This document shows, in pieces, positions 34,799 to 43,178 of a stretch of 64,000 bases of DNA (within the stretch, counting starts at the first letter, position 1; the number at the start of each line of letters is the position of its first letter). Location of the stretch: the NCBI RefSeq assembly GCF_005217455.1, contig NZ_SZPQ01000015.1, positions 1 to 64,000 of the forward strand, read 5' to 3'. The stretch is from Martelella alba (GTDB lineage: Bacteria > Pseudomonadota > Gammaproteobacteria > Enterobacterales > Enterobacteriaceae). Position numbers and translations under genes: made by a program. Below the pieces are notes generated by a model that worked only from the letters and a program-made list of their open reading frames with translations, was not told the origin of the DNA and ran no database searches.

Positions 34799-35698
34799 AT
34801 GACGGATTTGCAGGATCTGAAGGCGTTTGTCGCCGTGGCCCGGCAGGGAGGGTTTCGCAATGCGGCACGGATGTCGGGCGTGAGCGCGTCAAGTTTGAGC
34901 GAGGCTATCCGTCGTCTGGAATCCAGGCTGGGCGTCCGGCTTTTTCACCGCACAACGCGCAGTGTCCTACTCACTGAAGTTGGTGCTCGCTTACTGGATA
35001 GGCTGGCGCCCGTATTGGAGGAAGTCGAATCGGCGCTGGATATTGTAAATGGTTTTCGCCAACGGCCGGCCGGTAAATTGCGGCTGAACGTGCCGGTGAG
35101 CGCGTCCAAACTGGTTCTGCCACGGATCATTCCCCCCTTTTTGGCCGCTTATCCGGAAGTCTGCCTGGAAATCATCGCCGAGGATCGCTTTGTCAATCTC
35201 CTGCAATTAGGCTGTGACGCGGGTATTCGCTATGAAGAGCGGCTGGAGCAGGATATGGTGGCCATCCCTATCGGCCCCCGCCGGCAAAGAATGGCCCTTG
35301 CCGCCGCGCCGGGCTATTTGCGACGGCATGGCCAGCCGGCGCATCCTGACGCGCTGCGTGAGCATATCTGTCTGCGCGGACGGTTCGCCAGCGGCGCCAT
35401 GCCGTCTTGGGAATTCACCTGCCGTGGCGAAACCCTGATTGTTGAGCCGGATGGACCGCTTATCGTTGGCCTGGGCGCCGCGACGGACCTCGCCGTCGAT
35501 GCCGCGGTGGCCGGCGTTGGCGTGATTTATCTTTTCGAGGAATGGTTGCGGCCTTATATGGATCGCGGCGAGCTGACGCCATTGCTTGAACCGTGGTGGC
35601 CGTCGTTTACCGGTCCTTCGCTTTATTATCCGGGCCGCCGTTATCTGCCCGCGCCGCTGCGCGCGTTTGTGGATTTTGTGCAGACCATGCGTTGGTGA
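34799..35698 (+). CDS. LysR-family transcriptional regulator
   Basis: A 299-residue regulator with an N-terminal winged helix (MTDLQDLKAFVAVARQGG, then AARMSGVSASSLSEAIRRLE and RLFHRTTRSVLLTEVG) and a C-terminal effector domain (about residues 90-290). The ATG at 34799 gives the standard N-terminus; an open frame from 34688 would overlap the reductase start. Divergent orientation and the palindrome in between indicate control of the PdxI-like gene and autoregulation. Confidence 0.92.
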   Translation: MTDLQDLKAFVAVARQGGFRNAARMSGVSASSLSEAIRRLESRLGVRLFHRTTRSVLLTEVGARLLDRLAPVLEEVESALDIVNGFRQRPAGKLRLNVPVSASKLVLPRIIPPFLAAYPEVCLEIIAEDRFVNLLQLGCDAGIRYEERLEQDMVAIPIGPRRQRMALAAAPGYLRRHGQPAHPDALREHICLRGRFASGAMPSWEFTCRGETLIVEPDGPLIVGLGAATDLAVDAAVAGVGVIYLFEEWLRPYMDRGELTPLLEPWWPSFTGPSLYYPGRRYLPAPLRAFVDFVQTMRW

Positions 35699-35830
35699 AC
35701 GCTTACATCTACTCGATCAACAGTGTTACCGTGCCCATTACCCGGCCATCCGCTGTGGCGGTTGCCCGTTCCCGCCGGAAGATCCTACGCAATGCCGGAT
35801 AATACCTGTCATAGTTAGCAGCATAATCGG

Positions 35831-35966
35831 TTGTATACTCGCCATACTTCAAGCTGCCTCTTGGTTGGCTGCGCTTGCTCGCCCCAGTCACATTGTGATC
35901 TATGCTCCCGGGGACTGGACTCCCTTGCCGCCGCGATGCGGCTTGAATTATTTAGAGTATATATAG
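35831..35966 (+). repeat. Full-length ERIC repeat
   Basis: Begins TGTATACTCGCCATACTTCA and ends TTGAATTATTTAGAGTATAT, with the diagnostic centre CTCGCCCCAGTCAC and ATGCTCCCGGGGACT. The two ends form a long imperfect inverted repeat. It fills most of the gap between the LysR gene and the broken HNH gene. Confidence 0.9.
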
Positions 35967-36011
35967 TTTAAATGCACCGAAAAAAGACAATAAATTGACG
36001 GGAAAAAACGC

Positions 36012-36254
36012 ATGGCTGTTTCTCAACCCTGGACGCGGGACCCGTTATTGGTCGCTTTCACATTATATAGTCAACTTCCCTTCGGCAAACTGCACTCGCG
36101 CAATCCCGAGATCATCCGTTTTGCGGCGCTGATCAACCGTACGCCTTCCGCGTTGGCCATGAAACTGGTGAATCTCGCCAGCCTCGATCCCTTCATCATT
36201 GAGTCCGGCCGAACAGGCCTGCGCGGCGCATCGAAAACCGATCGCGAATTGTAA
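36012..36254 (+). pseudogene. HNH endonuclease N-terminal fragment
   Basis: An 80-residue frame containing LLVAFTLYSQLPFGKLHSRN, ALINRTPSALAMKLVNLASL and GLRGASKTDREL. This is the N-terminal, pre-HNH region of a family of putative restriction endonucleases. A stop codon follows DREL, where the family continues for some 200 residues, and the HNH motif is not found downstream. It is a remnant unless the short form has its own role. Confidence 0.65.
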
Positions 36255-36368
36255 GGCAAACCCATCCGTCTGCCCGACAGCTACCCTCCCGATCTGTCGC
36301 AACTGGCCTATCATCGCAAGCATATCTTTTTGCACAACGGATAACCGCCCGCGATGGCGCATGCCCGA

Positions 36369-36860
36369 TTACGACATGCTCTCCTTTCCCTCACGTGGCC
36401 TGGGCAGGTCTTGTTGCCTGCTTTTCATGGCGCGCACCAGCTTTTGCAGCAGCGCGGGCAGCGCTTGCCGTTCTTTTTCGCTCCAATCCTGCCACAATTG
36501 CGCCAATAACCTACGACGGGCCTGGGTAATGGCTTCAATAACGTGCAAGCCTTCGGGGGTAACGGCGGCTTCCTTGACGCGCCTATCGTGTTCGCCGGGC
36601 CTGCGCTTGACATAACCGAGTTCCGCCAGCCGCGTGATCTGGCGACTGATGGTGGAGGGATCGCGGCCGACCTGTTCCGCCAACTGAGCGATAGCCGACC
36701 CCTGTGAGCGGCTCAAGCCGACCAACAGGGGAAAAAGGGCGCGATCAAGGGCGATGCCCGCTTCGCGCAATAAAATCTCATCCTGACGCGGGCTGTTCAA
36801 ACAACCGATTAAATCCAGCAAAGCCGACGCGAGCGCATCGGTATTACGTGTATCATACAT
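36369..36860 (-). CDS. MarR-family transcriptional regulator
   Basis: A 163-residue MarR protein. The winged helix is visible in IAQLAEQVGRDPSTISRQIT and in VKRRPGEHDRRVKEAAVTPEG (basic wing, DRR motif). It is divergent from an FMN reductase gene. One of two near-identical inverted operators overlaps its own start codon, so it probably represses both itself and the reductase. Confidence 0.9.
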   Translation of the reverse strand: MYDTRNTDALASALLDLIGCLNSPRQDEILLREAGIALDRALFPLLVGLSRSQGSAIAQLAEQVGRDPSTISRQITRLAELGYVKRRPGEHDRRVKEAAVTPEGLHVIEAITQARRRLLAQLWQDWSEKERQALPALLQKLVRAMKSRQQDLPRPREGKESMS

Positions 36861-36911
36861 GCTTTACTTCAATCCTTCTTAGGGATACTATTACATGTAT
36901 CATACACGTAA
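36844..36911. promoter_or_regulatory. Pair of inverted MarR operator-like sites
   Basis: TTACGTGTATCATACATG at 36844-36861 and CATGTATCATACACGTAA at 36894-36911 are reverse complements except for one base. Each centre (GTATCATAC) is itself a near-palindrome. The first covers the MarR start codon, the second lies 20 bases before the reductase start. Confidence 0.75.
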
Positions 36912-36931
36912 ATAAACGGGAAGGCCTTATT

Positions 36932-37555
36932 ATGTGCTCCACCGGAACCCGCGCGGCGTCATTGGCGAACCGGGCGGCGATCGAAACACAACGCCCTCCA
37001 CTGGCGCTGCTGGTTATGGGCAGTGTTCGCGCCGGCCGGCTTTGTCCGGCGATCACGCGCTGGGTGGCCGATATAGGATGCTCGAGTACCCACCTGGCGT
37101 TTGAACCGGTGGACCTGGCCGAGTGGTTATTGCCGATGGACGATGAGCCTGCAATACCCGCCATGGGGCGCTATGCTCAACCGCATACCCGCGCCTGGAG
37201 CGAGAAAATCCGCAGCGCGCAAGCCGTCGTTTTTGTCACCCCGCAATACAATTGGGGCTATCCCGCGGTACTGAAAAACGCCATAGACCATCTTTATAGC
37301 GAATGGCGGGGAAAACCGGCGGCAATCATTAGCTACGGCGGCCATGGCGGGGAAAAGTGCGCCGAGCAACTTCGGCAGGTGGCCGCCGCGTTAAAAATGG
37401 CGATGGTGGCGACCGCGCCGGCATTGACATTGGACGACGCGGTGATCCGCCAAGGTGCGCCGCTGGATCCACAGCGGGATTTAGCGGCGTATGCCGGGAC
37501 GATTCGGCGTGCCTTGAGCGAACTGCAAAAAGAAATTTCATCAATAACGCGCTAA
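36932..37555 (+). CDS. NADPH-dependent FMN reductase family protein
   Basis: A 207-residue flavodoxin-fold reductase. The phosphate loop reads VMGSVRAGRLCPAITRWV (about residues 29-46) and the flavin-binding motif VTPQYNWGYPAVLKNAIDHL (about 97-116) is typical. GGAAGG precedes the ATG; an open frame reaching back to 36704 would run through the MarR gene. Members act as flavin, quinone, chromate or azo reductases. Control by the divergent MarR suggests a response to quinones or related electrophiles. Confidence 0.9.
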   Translation: MCSTGTRAASLANRAAIETQRPPLALLVMGSVRAGRLCPAITRWVADIGCSSTHLAFEPVDLAEWLLPMDDEPAIPAMGRYAQPHTRAWSEKIRSAQAVVFVTPQYNWGYPAVLKNAIDHLYSEWRGKPAAIISYGGHGGEKCAEQLRQVAAALKMAMVATAPALTLDDAVIRQGAPLDPQRDLAAYAGTIRRALSELQKEISSITR

Positions 37556-37731
37556 CGGGCTTTCGGATATTACGGCAGACGCCGACGAACAAACCCTATA
37601 CTCCTTTTACCGTAACGTGGCTTATTTGTTGGCGGGACCCAATACGTTCCCAGCGATTGTCCCAATCGTATAAAACAATTTATAGCTTGGATGACACCGC
37701 TGGCCTTATCGGATCGTATAAAGGAACGGAC

Positions 37732-39702
37732 ATGCCTATTTCATTAAATCATTATCCCCAGCGTCAAAAAAACGATTTCTGGTTTCATGCCTATCGGCGA
37801 CAATTGACCGACCGGCGGGAGCAACTCGCCGGTCGGACGGCGGCGATACCGAAACCGCTCGTAAATATGCGGTGTTGCCGGTATGCGATCCCCCCTGTCG
37901 GGCCCGCCGTGGGTAAGGGCAAGCCCATATCGACAATGTCGCTGGTCAACTGCGTGCTGCTTCTTACCGCCGTCGCGGGTGTCGACGGACTGGCTCGCGA
38001 AGGCTCACAGGCGTTGGCAACCTCATTGTCGCCGCCATTTCCCGCAACGGCCCACGGCATGGCCTCACCTCAGGAGGTCGTCGAGACGGATTGCGATGGT
38101 ATCGGTCATGGCGCATGGCCAGGTGTTACGAGTCGCCGCAAAAGAATGCAAACCTGCGCATGCGACACCGAAAAACGGGTGAAAAAAGAAAAGCGTATCA
38201 AAGCCAGAGCCAGGGAAAAGGCCAGGGCCAGGGCGCGCGCCGAAGCCCGGGCCGCCGCCAGAACAGCGGCCCGGCAAACGGTAATGAGCGAAATCGCCGG
38301 GGGCCATACCCACCGGGCGGCAAGCGCGATGGGCGGTGTTGTCGGTACGGCGGCCGGCGCGGTGGGAACCGGCATTAAACTGCTGGGCGGCGCGCTGGCC
38401 GTGGCGGGAACCGGGGCTGTCGTCGCAGGGATAGCCACCGGCGCCGCCGGGCGGCCGGCGCAAGAATTAACCAAGCCATATAACGCTAAAAATAACGCGC
38501 GGCGGGAACAACCCATGATCCCTATCGTGACGCCCGCCAGCAAAAGCGGCGCGGCGGGGACCGCACTTGGGCAGGATACGGGAGAACGTGCCGCGGCGGA
38601 CATCGTCACCCTGTCCCCTGAAGCGTTGCCAGGACCCCACCTTGGCGGCGTGGTTTATGAAACGGGAATTGAGGCCATCCCCCGGTTATCGCAATTTATC
38701 CATCCAATGAATTATTATCGCTGGCTTTTTGGTCATGAAAAAGCCGATCAGCTAGAGGCCATGAAGCAGCATATCGCTGCAAATTATCGAACCAGCGATA
38801 TTTACCTGCATCGTCTTGTCGATAGTGACGCAACCATACCCGAAAGATTTCAGTTCCTGAAAAATAATATTATTGATTTTCGTGGCGAAATAGAAAAAGC
38901 ACAAAGCCTGGTTAACTTGGCATTATATAAATTTCAGCGCACCACCCTCCGAAATGATTATGGCTACTTGCAGTATGCGCCGAAAAATTCAATTAAAGTC
39001 TACCTCCGCGGCGCTTTGGGAACCGATGATGAGAATATTCTTCATCAGGCGATGCTGCGACTAGAATATTATCTACTACAGTTGAAAAGATACTTTGATG
39101 AATACAAAAGTAACATTATATTCGCTACGGCGAAACAGCCCGGTTACGATAGCATCAATTCCCAGCAACCCTTGCTGGGATTTGTGATGCCGATGGATAA
39201 TGCCAATCGGGTGGTGCTAATGGTGGATTATTTTGAAGACGGTATTATTTTGAATAATCGCCTGCATATTACCATGTTGCATGAAGCGTCGCATATCCAA
39301 GCGGGTTCGCGGGATTTTGTTTATTCACCCATTACCCGGTTTGTCGGCGACGCCAGTGAAATCCTTGAGGTGTTTAATGAAGCGTTATACGCCTACGGTA
39401 ATGAAGCAATCGCTTGTGATGAATTATTTATCCAAAGTTATGAACATTTTCTGAATGTGCAGGTTAGCGTTGCCCAATTTTTGCAAAAGGTTAAGGAGGA
39501 TCCTATGCTACAGCGGAATATCATGATGGATAACGCAGACTCCATTGCGCAATATATCCACGATATCGCGTTGTCCAGAGCTTACAACCAGGATTATATC
39601 GGTCGGTCCGGCAGAAGTGAGAGGGATACGGAAAGACTGGTGGGGCAATTATTTATCAAGGCGATTGTCAATTTGCTGATGAAGCAACGCGGCGTGGCCT
39701 GA
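37732..39702 (+). CDS. Putative metallopeptidase effector with aspzincin-like zinc site
   Basis: A 656-residue protein of no clear overall family. AAGGAACGG stands before the ATG. An Arg/Ala/Lys-rich helix lies at about residues 150-185 and a Gly/Ala-rich hydrophobic stretch at about 200-245 (MGGVVGTAAGAVGTGIKLLG and beyond). The C-terminal domain has HEASH (His517, Glu518, His521) followed by GSRDFVYS (Asp528, Tyr531), which fits the HExxH...GTxDxxYG pattern of M35 aspzincins, where the Asp is the third zinc ligand; ELFIQSYEHF later on fits the SYExF-like end of that fold. Low-complexity front plus protease end suggests a delivered toxin or effector. No immunity or secretion gene is adjacent. 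Confidence 0.6.
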   Translation: MPISLNHYPQRQKNDFWFHAYRRQLTDRREQLAGRTAAIPKPLVNMRCCRYAIPPVGPAVGKGKPISTMSLVNCVLLLTAVAGVDGLAREGSQALATSLSPPFPATAHGMASPQEVVETDCDGIGHGAWPGVTSRRKRMQTCACDTEKRVKKEKRIKARAREKARARARAEARAAARTAARQTVMSEIAGGHTHRAASAMGGVVGTAAGAVGTGIKLLGGALAVAGTGAVVAGIATGAAGRPAQELTKPYNAKNNARREQPMIPIVTPASKSGAAGTALGQDTGERAAADIVTLSPEALPGPHLGGVVYETGIEAIPRLSQFIHPMNYYRWLFGHEKADQLEAMKQHIAANYRTSDIYLHRLVDSDATIPERFQFLKNNIIDFRGEIEKAQSLVNLALYKFQRTTLRNDYGYLQYAPKNSIKVYLRGALGTDDENILHQAMLRLEYYLLQLKRYFDEYKSNIIFATAKQPGYDSINSQQPLLGFVMPMDNANRVVLMVDYFEDGIILNNRLHITMLHEASHIQAGSRDFVYSPITRFVGDASEILEVFNEALYAYGNEAIACDELFIQSYEHFLNVQVSVAQFLQKVKEDPMLQRNIMMDNADSIAQYIHDIALSRAYNQDYIGRSGRSERDTERLVGQLFIKAIVNLLMKQRGVA

Positions 39703-39736
39703 CTCAGGCCATCCCGGCGACTCGCCGTCACGACGC

Positions 39737-40732
39737 TCAACCAGCCGAAGCGGCGGTTGTCAGATCGGCCAGCAGGCTGTCGGATAAGCTGATGTTCTCT
39801 TCGGCGCGCGCCGCAAACCGCGCGCGCCGATCGCCGGGCAACCGTACCCCCGGCTGTTCGAGCATGGCGGACAACAATGCTTCGATATGTTCCAGGTATC
39901 CCGGGTGGAAAAAGCCCGGATCGATCAACAGCAATAATTGCGCCACGTCTGGCGCGTTGCCCTCGGCGGTAAAAAACGAACTGGCCTGGAAAGCGAAGTT
40001 GCCCCCCGCCAGACCCGCGGTCAGCAATTCCACCATTAAGGCCAGCGCGGCGCCTTTAGCGCCGCCGGCCGGCAACAAACTGCCGGCCAGGGCCGCCTTT
40101 GCGTCGGTGGTGGGGCGGCCTTGCGCGTCCAGCGCCCAACCGGCGGGGATGGGCTGATGTTGCTGATCAGCCAGCATAATCTTGCCGCGAGCGGCTTCGG
40201 ATAATGACAAATCCATCGTCAGCGGCCGGTTACGGGCCCGGGGCGTGGAAAAAGCCAGTGGATTGGTGCCCAATACCGGGCGGCACCCTCCCCAGGGCGC
40301 CATGGCCGCCGGCGTGTTGCTCATCGCCAGCGCCAGAACGCCTCGTTCGGCGGCCTGTTCCACATAATAGCCCGCCATACCGAAATGATGGGAGCGACGG
40401 ATGCTGACGGCGGTGATGCCATTGGTCTTGACATTGACCATGCCGCGCCGCAATCCCAGCGCCACCGCCGGAAACGCCAGACCGTAACCGGCGTCGATCA
40501 CGATAATCGCGCCTTGTTCCCGGCAGGACACCGTGGGCGCCGCCTGCAGTTTTCCGCTTCGCAGTTGAGCGAGGTAAAACGGCAAACGGGCGAAACCGTG
40601 AGAAGGAACGCCGGCGCGCTCGGCCGATAATAGGACCTGTACGGTTTCGGCGGCGGCGGGGGAAGGCACGCCCAGGCGTTCAAGTCCCGCCTGGGCGAGG
40701 GTGACGACAGCCTGAATACTGATGGTCTTCAT
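39737..40732 (-). CDS. Ldh2 family malate/L-lactate-type dehydrogenase
   Basis: A 331-residue NAD(P)-dependent dehydrogenase of the Ldh2/MDH2 family, which reduces or oxidises 2-oxo acids and related imino acids. Family blocks: LLSAERAGVPSHGFARLPFY (about residues 34-53), VSIRRSHHFGMAGYYVEQAA (about 111-130, catalytic His), LGTNPLAFSTP and PAGGAKGAALALMVELLTAG. AAGGGG and GAAG precede the ATG at 40732. It stands alone; likely substrates are lactate, malate, ureidoglycolate or cyclic imino acids. A short hairpin (GGCCT-GACTC-AGGCC, 39696-39710) separates it from the metallopeptidase gene. Confidence 0.85.
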   Translation of the reverse strand: MKTISIQAVVTLAQAGLERLGVPSPAAAETVQVLLSAERAGVPSHGFARLPFYLAQLRSGKLQAAPTVSCREQGAIIVIDAGYGLAFPAVALGLRRGMVNVKTNGITAVSIRRSHHFGMAGYYVEQAAERGVLALAMSNTPAAMAPWGGCRPVLGTNPLAFSTPRARNRPLTMDLSLSEAARGKIMLADQQHQPIPAGWALDAQGRPTTDAKAALAGSLLPAGGAKGAALALMVELLTAGLAGGNFAFQASSFFTAEGNAPDVAQLLLLIDPGFFHPGYLEHIEALLSAMLEQPGVRLPGDRRARFAARAEENISLSDSLLADLTTAASAG

Positions 40733-41062
40733 TTGCTTCTTTCCCCTTGCATTCGTGGATTTTCGGCGGCGGCCGGGCGCGCCCGGTTTGGCCCGTTTTG
40801 GCGACGATATTACCAATCATATGGGTGATTGCACGTATTTCCTTGAGGATTCTACCGATAACCGGTATCCGGATCATGCCTGACAGAGGACTGGAAATGT
40901 GTGTCGCGAGGGTGGCCGTTAGGGGGGCGGGGGCGGAACGCGCCATGGACAAAATGCCATGGGTAAGCCTATGAAGGGTAAACTTTAGCTCTCGCGATGG
41001 GTATACTGATGTAAATCCACTTCTTTACGCAGACCGCGGCCAGTTATCCCCGGATGAGGATC
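40733..41062. other. Divergent gap without recognisable gene
   Basis: About 330 bases between two divergent genes. No intact small gene or repeat is recognised; it must hold both promoters. Confidence 0.4.
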
Positions 41063-42238
41063 ATGTCAAAACCCTTTCTCTCGCTGCCGGCTTCGCAGGC
41101 CCGCGCCATCTGGCTTCGCGCTCAAAGGCTGGATATCGCCGCGCCTTTTGGCGCCGGGCCGGGCGCTGTTCGCAAGGCCGTTGAACATCTTGGCTACGTA
41201 CAAATCGATACCATCAATGTTATAGAACGCAGCCATCATCATATCCTGTATACCCGTATTCCGGATTACCACACGACGGATTTGGAAACGGCGCAGTCAG
41301 AGGACAAATCGGTGTTCGAATATTGGACCCATGCTCTGGCCTATATACCCACCCGGGATTACCGTATGTTCGTCCCGGCCATGAATCGGTTTCGCGCCGC
41401 TCCGCCCGCCGGTTACGCCACGGTGACCGCGCGGGATTATGCCGGTCTTCTGCGGCGTATTCGCGAGGAAGGCGCGCTGTCGATACGGGACTTCAAAGAT
41501 GAGGCGCTGGTGGAAAAGACCCATCCCTGGGGCAGCCGGAAACCGTCCCGGCAAACGTTGCGCTGGGGGTTTTTTTCAGGGGATTTGACCGTCAGCAGAC
41601 GCACGGGCATGCTGAAAACCTATGAACTTGCCGTCAGGCACTTTGGCTGGCGACAGCGGCCGCGCCCCGTCAGCGATCAGCAATTCGCCCACTACCTGAT
41701 AAACCGGGCGCTGCGATCGCAAGGTATCGTCAGTGTCGATTCGGTCTGTTACGGCAACAGCGCCGCCAAGGCCGCGGTACGCCAATGGCTTGACGCGGCG
41801 GTAAAACGGCGGCGACTGGTGCCGGTGAATCTGGCCGAGGCGCCCGGCCTTGCCCATTGGACGGAACCTGATCAGTTGGAGATGCCCGTCACGCCGGCGA
41901 CGGAACCCATGACGCACATTTTATCGCCGTTCGATCCGCTGATCATTCAGCGCAAGCGGCTGGCGCTGTTTTTCGGCTATCAGCATCTCTTTGAAGCTTA
42001 CGTCCCCCCACACAAACGGGTCATGGGGTATTTCGCCCTGCCGGTACTGGTTGGGGATGAGATTGTCGCCGCCCTTGATCTGAAAATGGACCGTCAGGCC
42101 GGCCGGTTGCTTGTTCAGAATTGGCACTGGCTAACTCCTGCTCGTCCGGCGCTCAAGGCCGCTATTGAACAAGCGCTGGATAAGTTCGAGCTTTTTCATC
42201 TCGCCGCCATGGATAATGGCGGCGCCGGGCGGTTATGA
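41063..42238 (+). CDS. ycaQ: YcaQ-type DNA glycosylase (AlkX family)
   Basis: A 391-residue HTH_42 family protein. E. coli YcaQ is a DNA glycosylase that unhooks interstrand crosslinks. The catalytic motif of that subfamily, Q-phi-D, is present as Gln47-Ile48-Asp49 within LGYVQIDTINVIERSHHHIL. Other blocks are LSPFDPLIIQRKRLALFFGY and HKRVMGYFALPVLVGDEIVA. The ATG at 41063 has GAGGA at the right distance; one at 41054 overlaps that site. It is monocistronic. Confidence 0.88.
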   Translation: MSKPFLSLPASQARAIWLRAQRLDIAAPFGAGPGAVRKAVEHLGYVQIDTINVIERSHHHILYTRIPDYHTTDLETAQSEDKSVFEYWTHALAYIPTRDYRMFVPAMNRFRAAPPAGYATVTARDYAGLLRRIREEGALSIRDFKDEALVEKTHPWGSRKPSRQTLRWGFFSGDLTVSRRTGMLKTYELAVRHFGWRQRPRPVSDQQFAHYLINRALRSQGIVSVDSVCYGNSAAKAAVRQWLDAAVKRRRLVPVNLAEAPGLAHWTEPDQLEMPVTPATEPMTHILSPFDPLIIQRKRLALFFGYQHLFEAYVPPHKRVMGYFALPVLVGDEIVAALDLKMDRQAGRLLVQNWHWLTPARPALKAAIEQALDKFELFHLAAMDNGGAGRL

Positions 42239-42240
42239 AG

Positions 42241-42867
42241 TCAGCGGGTCGCCGCCGCCAACGCTTTTGGCAGCCATTCTTTGTTAAACCGCACGCAATA
42301 AGCCGGGGTGCCGGTCTGGAATCGCCAGCCTTCGGATAACGGGCCGACATCCACCACGTCGAAACCGAACTGATCATACAGTTCGGCTACCCGTTTCTTG
42401 GCCTGTTCGTCATCGCCGCATAAGGGCAGGGCGCGTCTGTCGAATGAACCGGCCGGCTGACGATCCCGCTCAATATGGGTCATGATGATGGCATTGAACG
42501 CTTTGACGACATGGGACTTAGGCAAGTGCGCGGCCAGCAATTCGCTGCTTGTGGTCAGGCCCTGGTCCAGGGCGGCGATTTTTCCATCGCGCTGGGGATA
42601 ATAGTTATTCGTGTCGATAACGATTTTACCTTCCAGCGGTTGAACCGGCACAGACCGGTAATGCGCCAGGGGGATGGCGACAATCACGATTTCGCCGAAG
42701 GCGGCGGCCTCCTGGATGGTGCCGGTTTTACAGCCGATGATGACGCCGTCGCTAAACAGCGTATGGGGACCGCGCGAATTGCTTATCATGGCGTCATGTC
42801 CCTGTTTGACCGCCGCCGAGGCCAATGTCCGGCCCACATAGCCCGCGCCGATGATACCGATATTCAT
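42241..42867 (-). CDS. NADP-binding oxidoreductase, F420-NADP reductase-like
   Basis: A 208-residue Rossmann protein starting MNIGIIGAGYVGRTLASAAV, with NSRGP as the NADP phosphate site and FGEIVIVAIPLAHYRSVP, VIDTNNYYPQRDG and VVKAFNAI as later family blocks. Enterobacteria lack F420, so the physiological substrate is unknown. The start at 42867 has GGAG upstream; the open frame continues to 43056 without support. Its stop lies three bases from the converging ycaQ stop. Confidence 0.82.
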   Translation of the reverse strand: MNIGIIGAGYVGRTLASAAVKQGHDAMISNSRGPHTLFSDGVIIGCKTGTIQEAAAFGEIVIVAIPLAHYRSVPVQPLEGKIVIDTNNYYPQRDGKIAALDQGLTTSSELLAAHLPKSHVVKAFNAIIMTHIERDRQPAGSFDRRALPLCGDDEQAKKRVAELYDQFGFDVVDVGPLSEGWRFQTGTPAYCVRFNKEWLPKALAAATR

Positions 42868-43178
42868 GGTTTGTGATTTCTCCGTAACTAAGCCAAGCCT
42901 TCCCGATTCGCGTCGCGGCAAGTAAAGCAGCGACATCAAGGAGGGCGGGAAACCTCCACCATAGCCTATTAACCTGGATTGAACAGTCCCAAAATGCATG
43001 TAACGCCGCAGAGAGCACAAGCTATCAAAGGCGCGGCGGGGGCTGGAAAACGGCAACCATTTAATCCGCTATACGACCGCTCTCGCGGCTATTCGACCGG
43101 TAAACCATTTTCCTCGGTGTGTTTCTTCATCGTCGGCATAAAGTACAGTCACGATTACCCCTACTGAAGATTGTACCC
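42868..43178. other. Divergent gap upstream of btsT
   Basis: About 310 bases between divergent genes. No clear gene or repeat. The btsT promoter and any binding site for its regulator must lie here but are not recognised. Confidence 0.4.

Noticed and set aside
38065..38609. Minus-strand frames opposite the Arg/Ala-rich part of the metallopeptidase gene
   Set aside because: Their composition simply mirrors the biased codons of the plus-strand gene, and no start site is supported.
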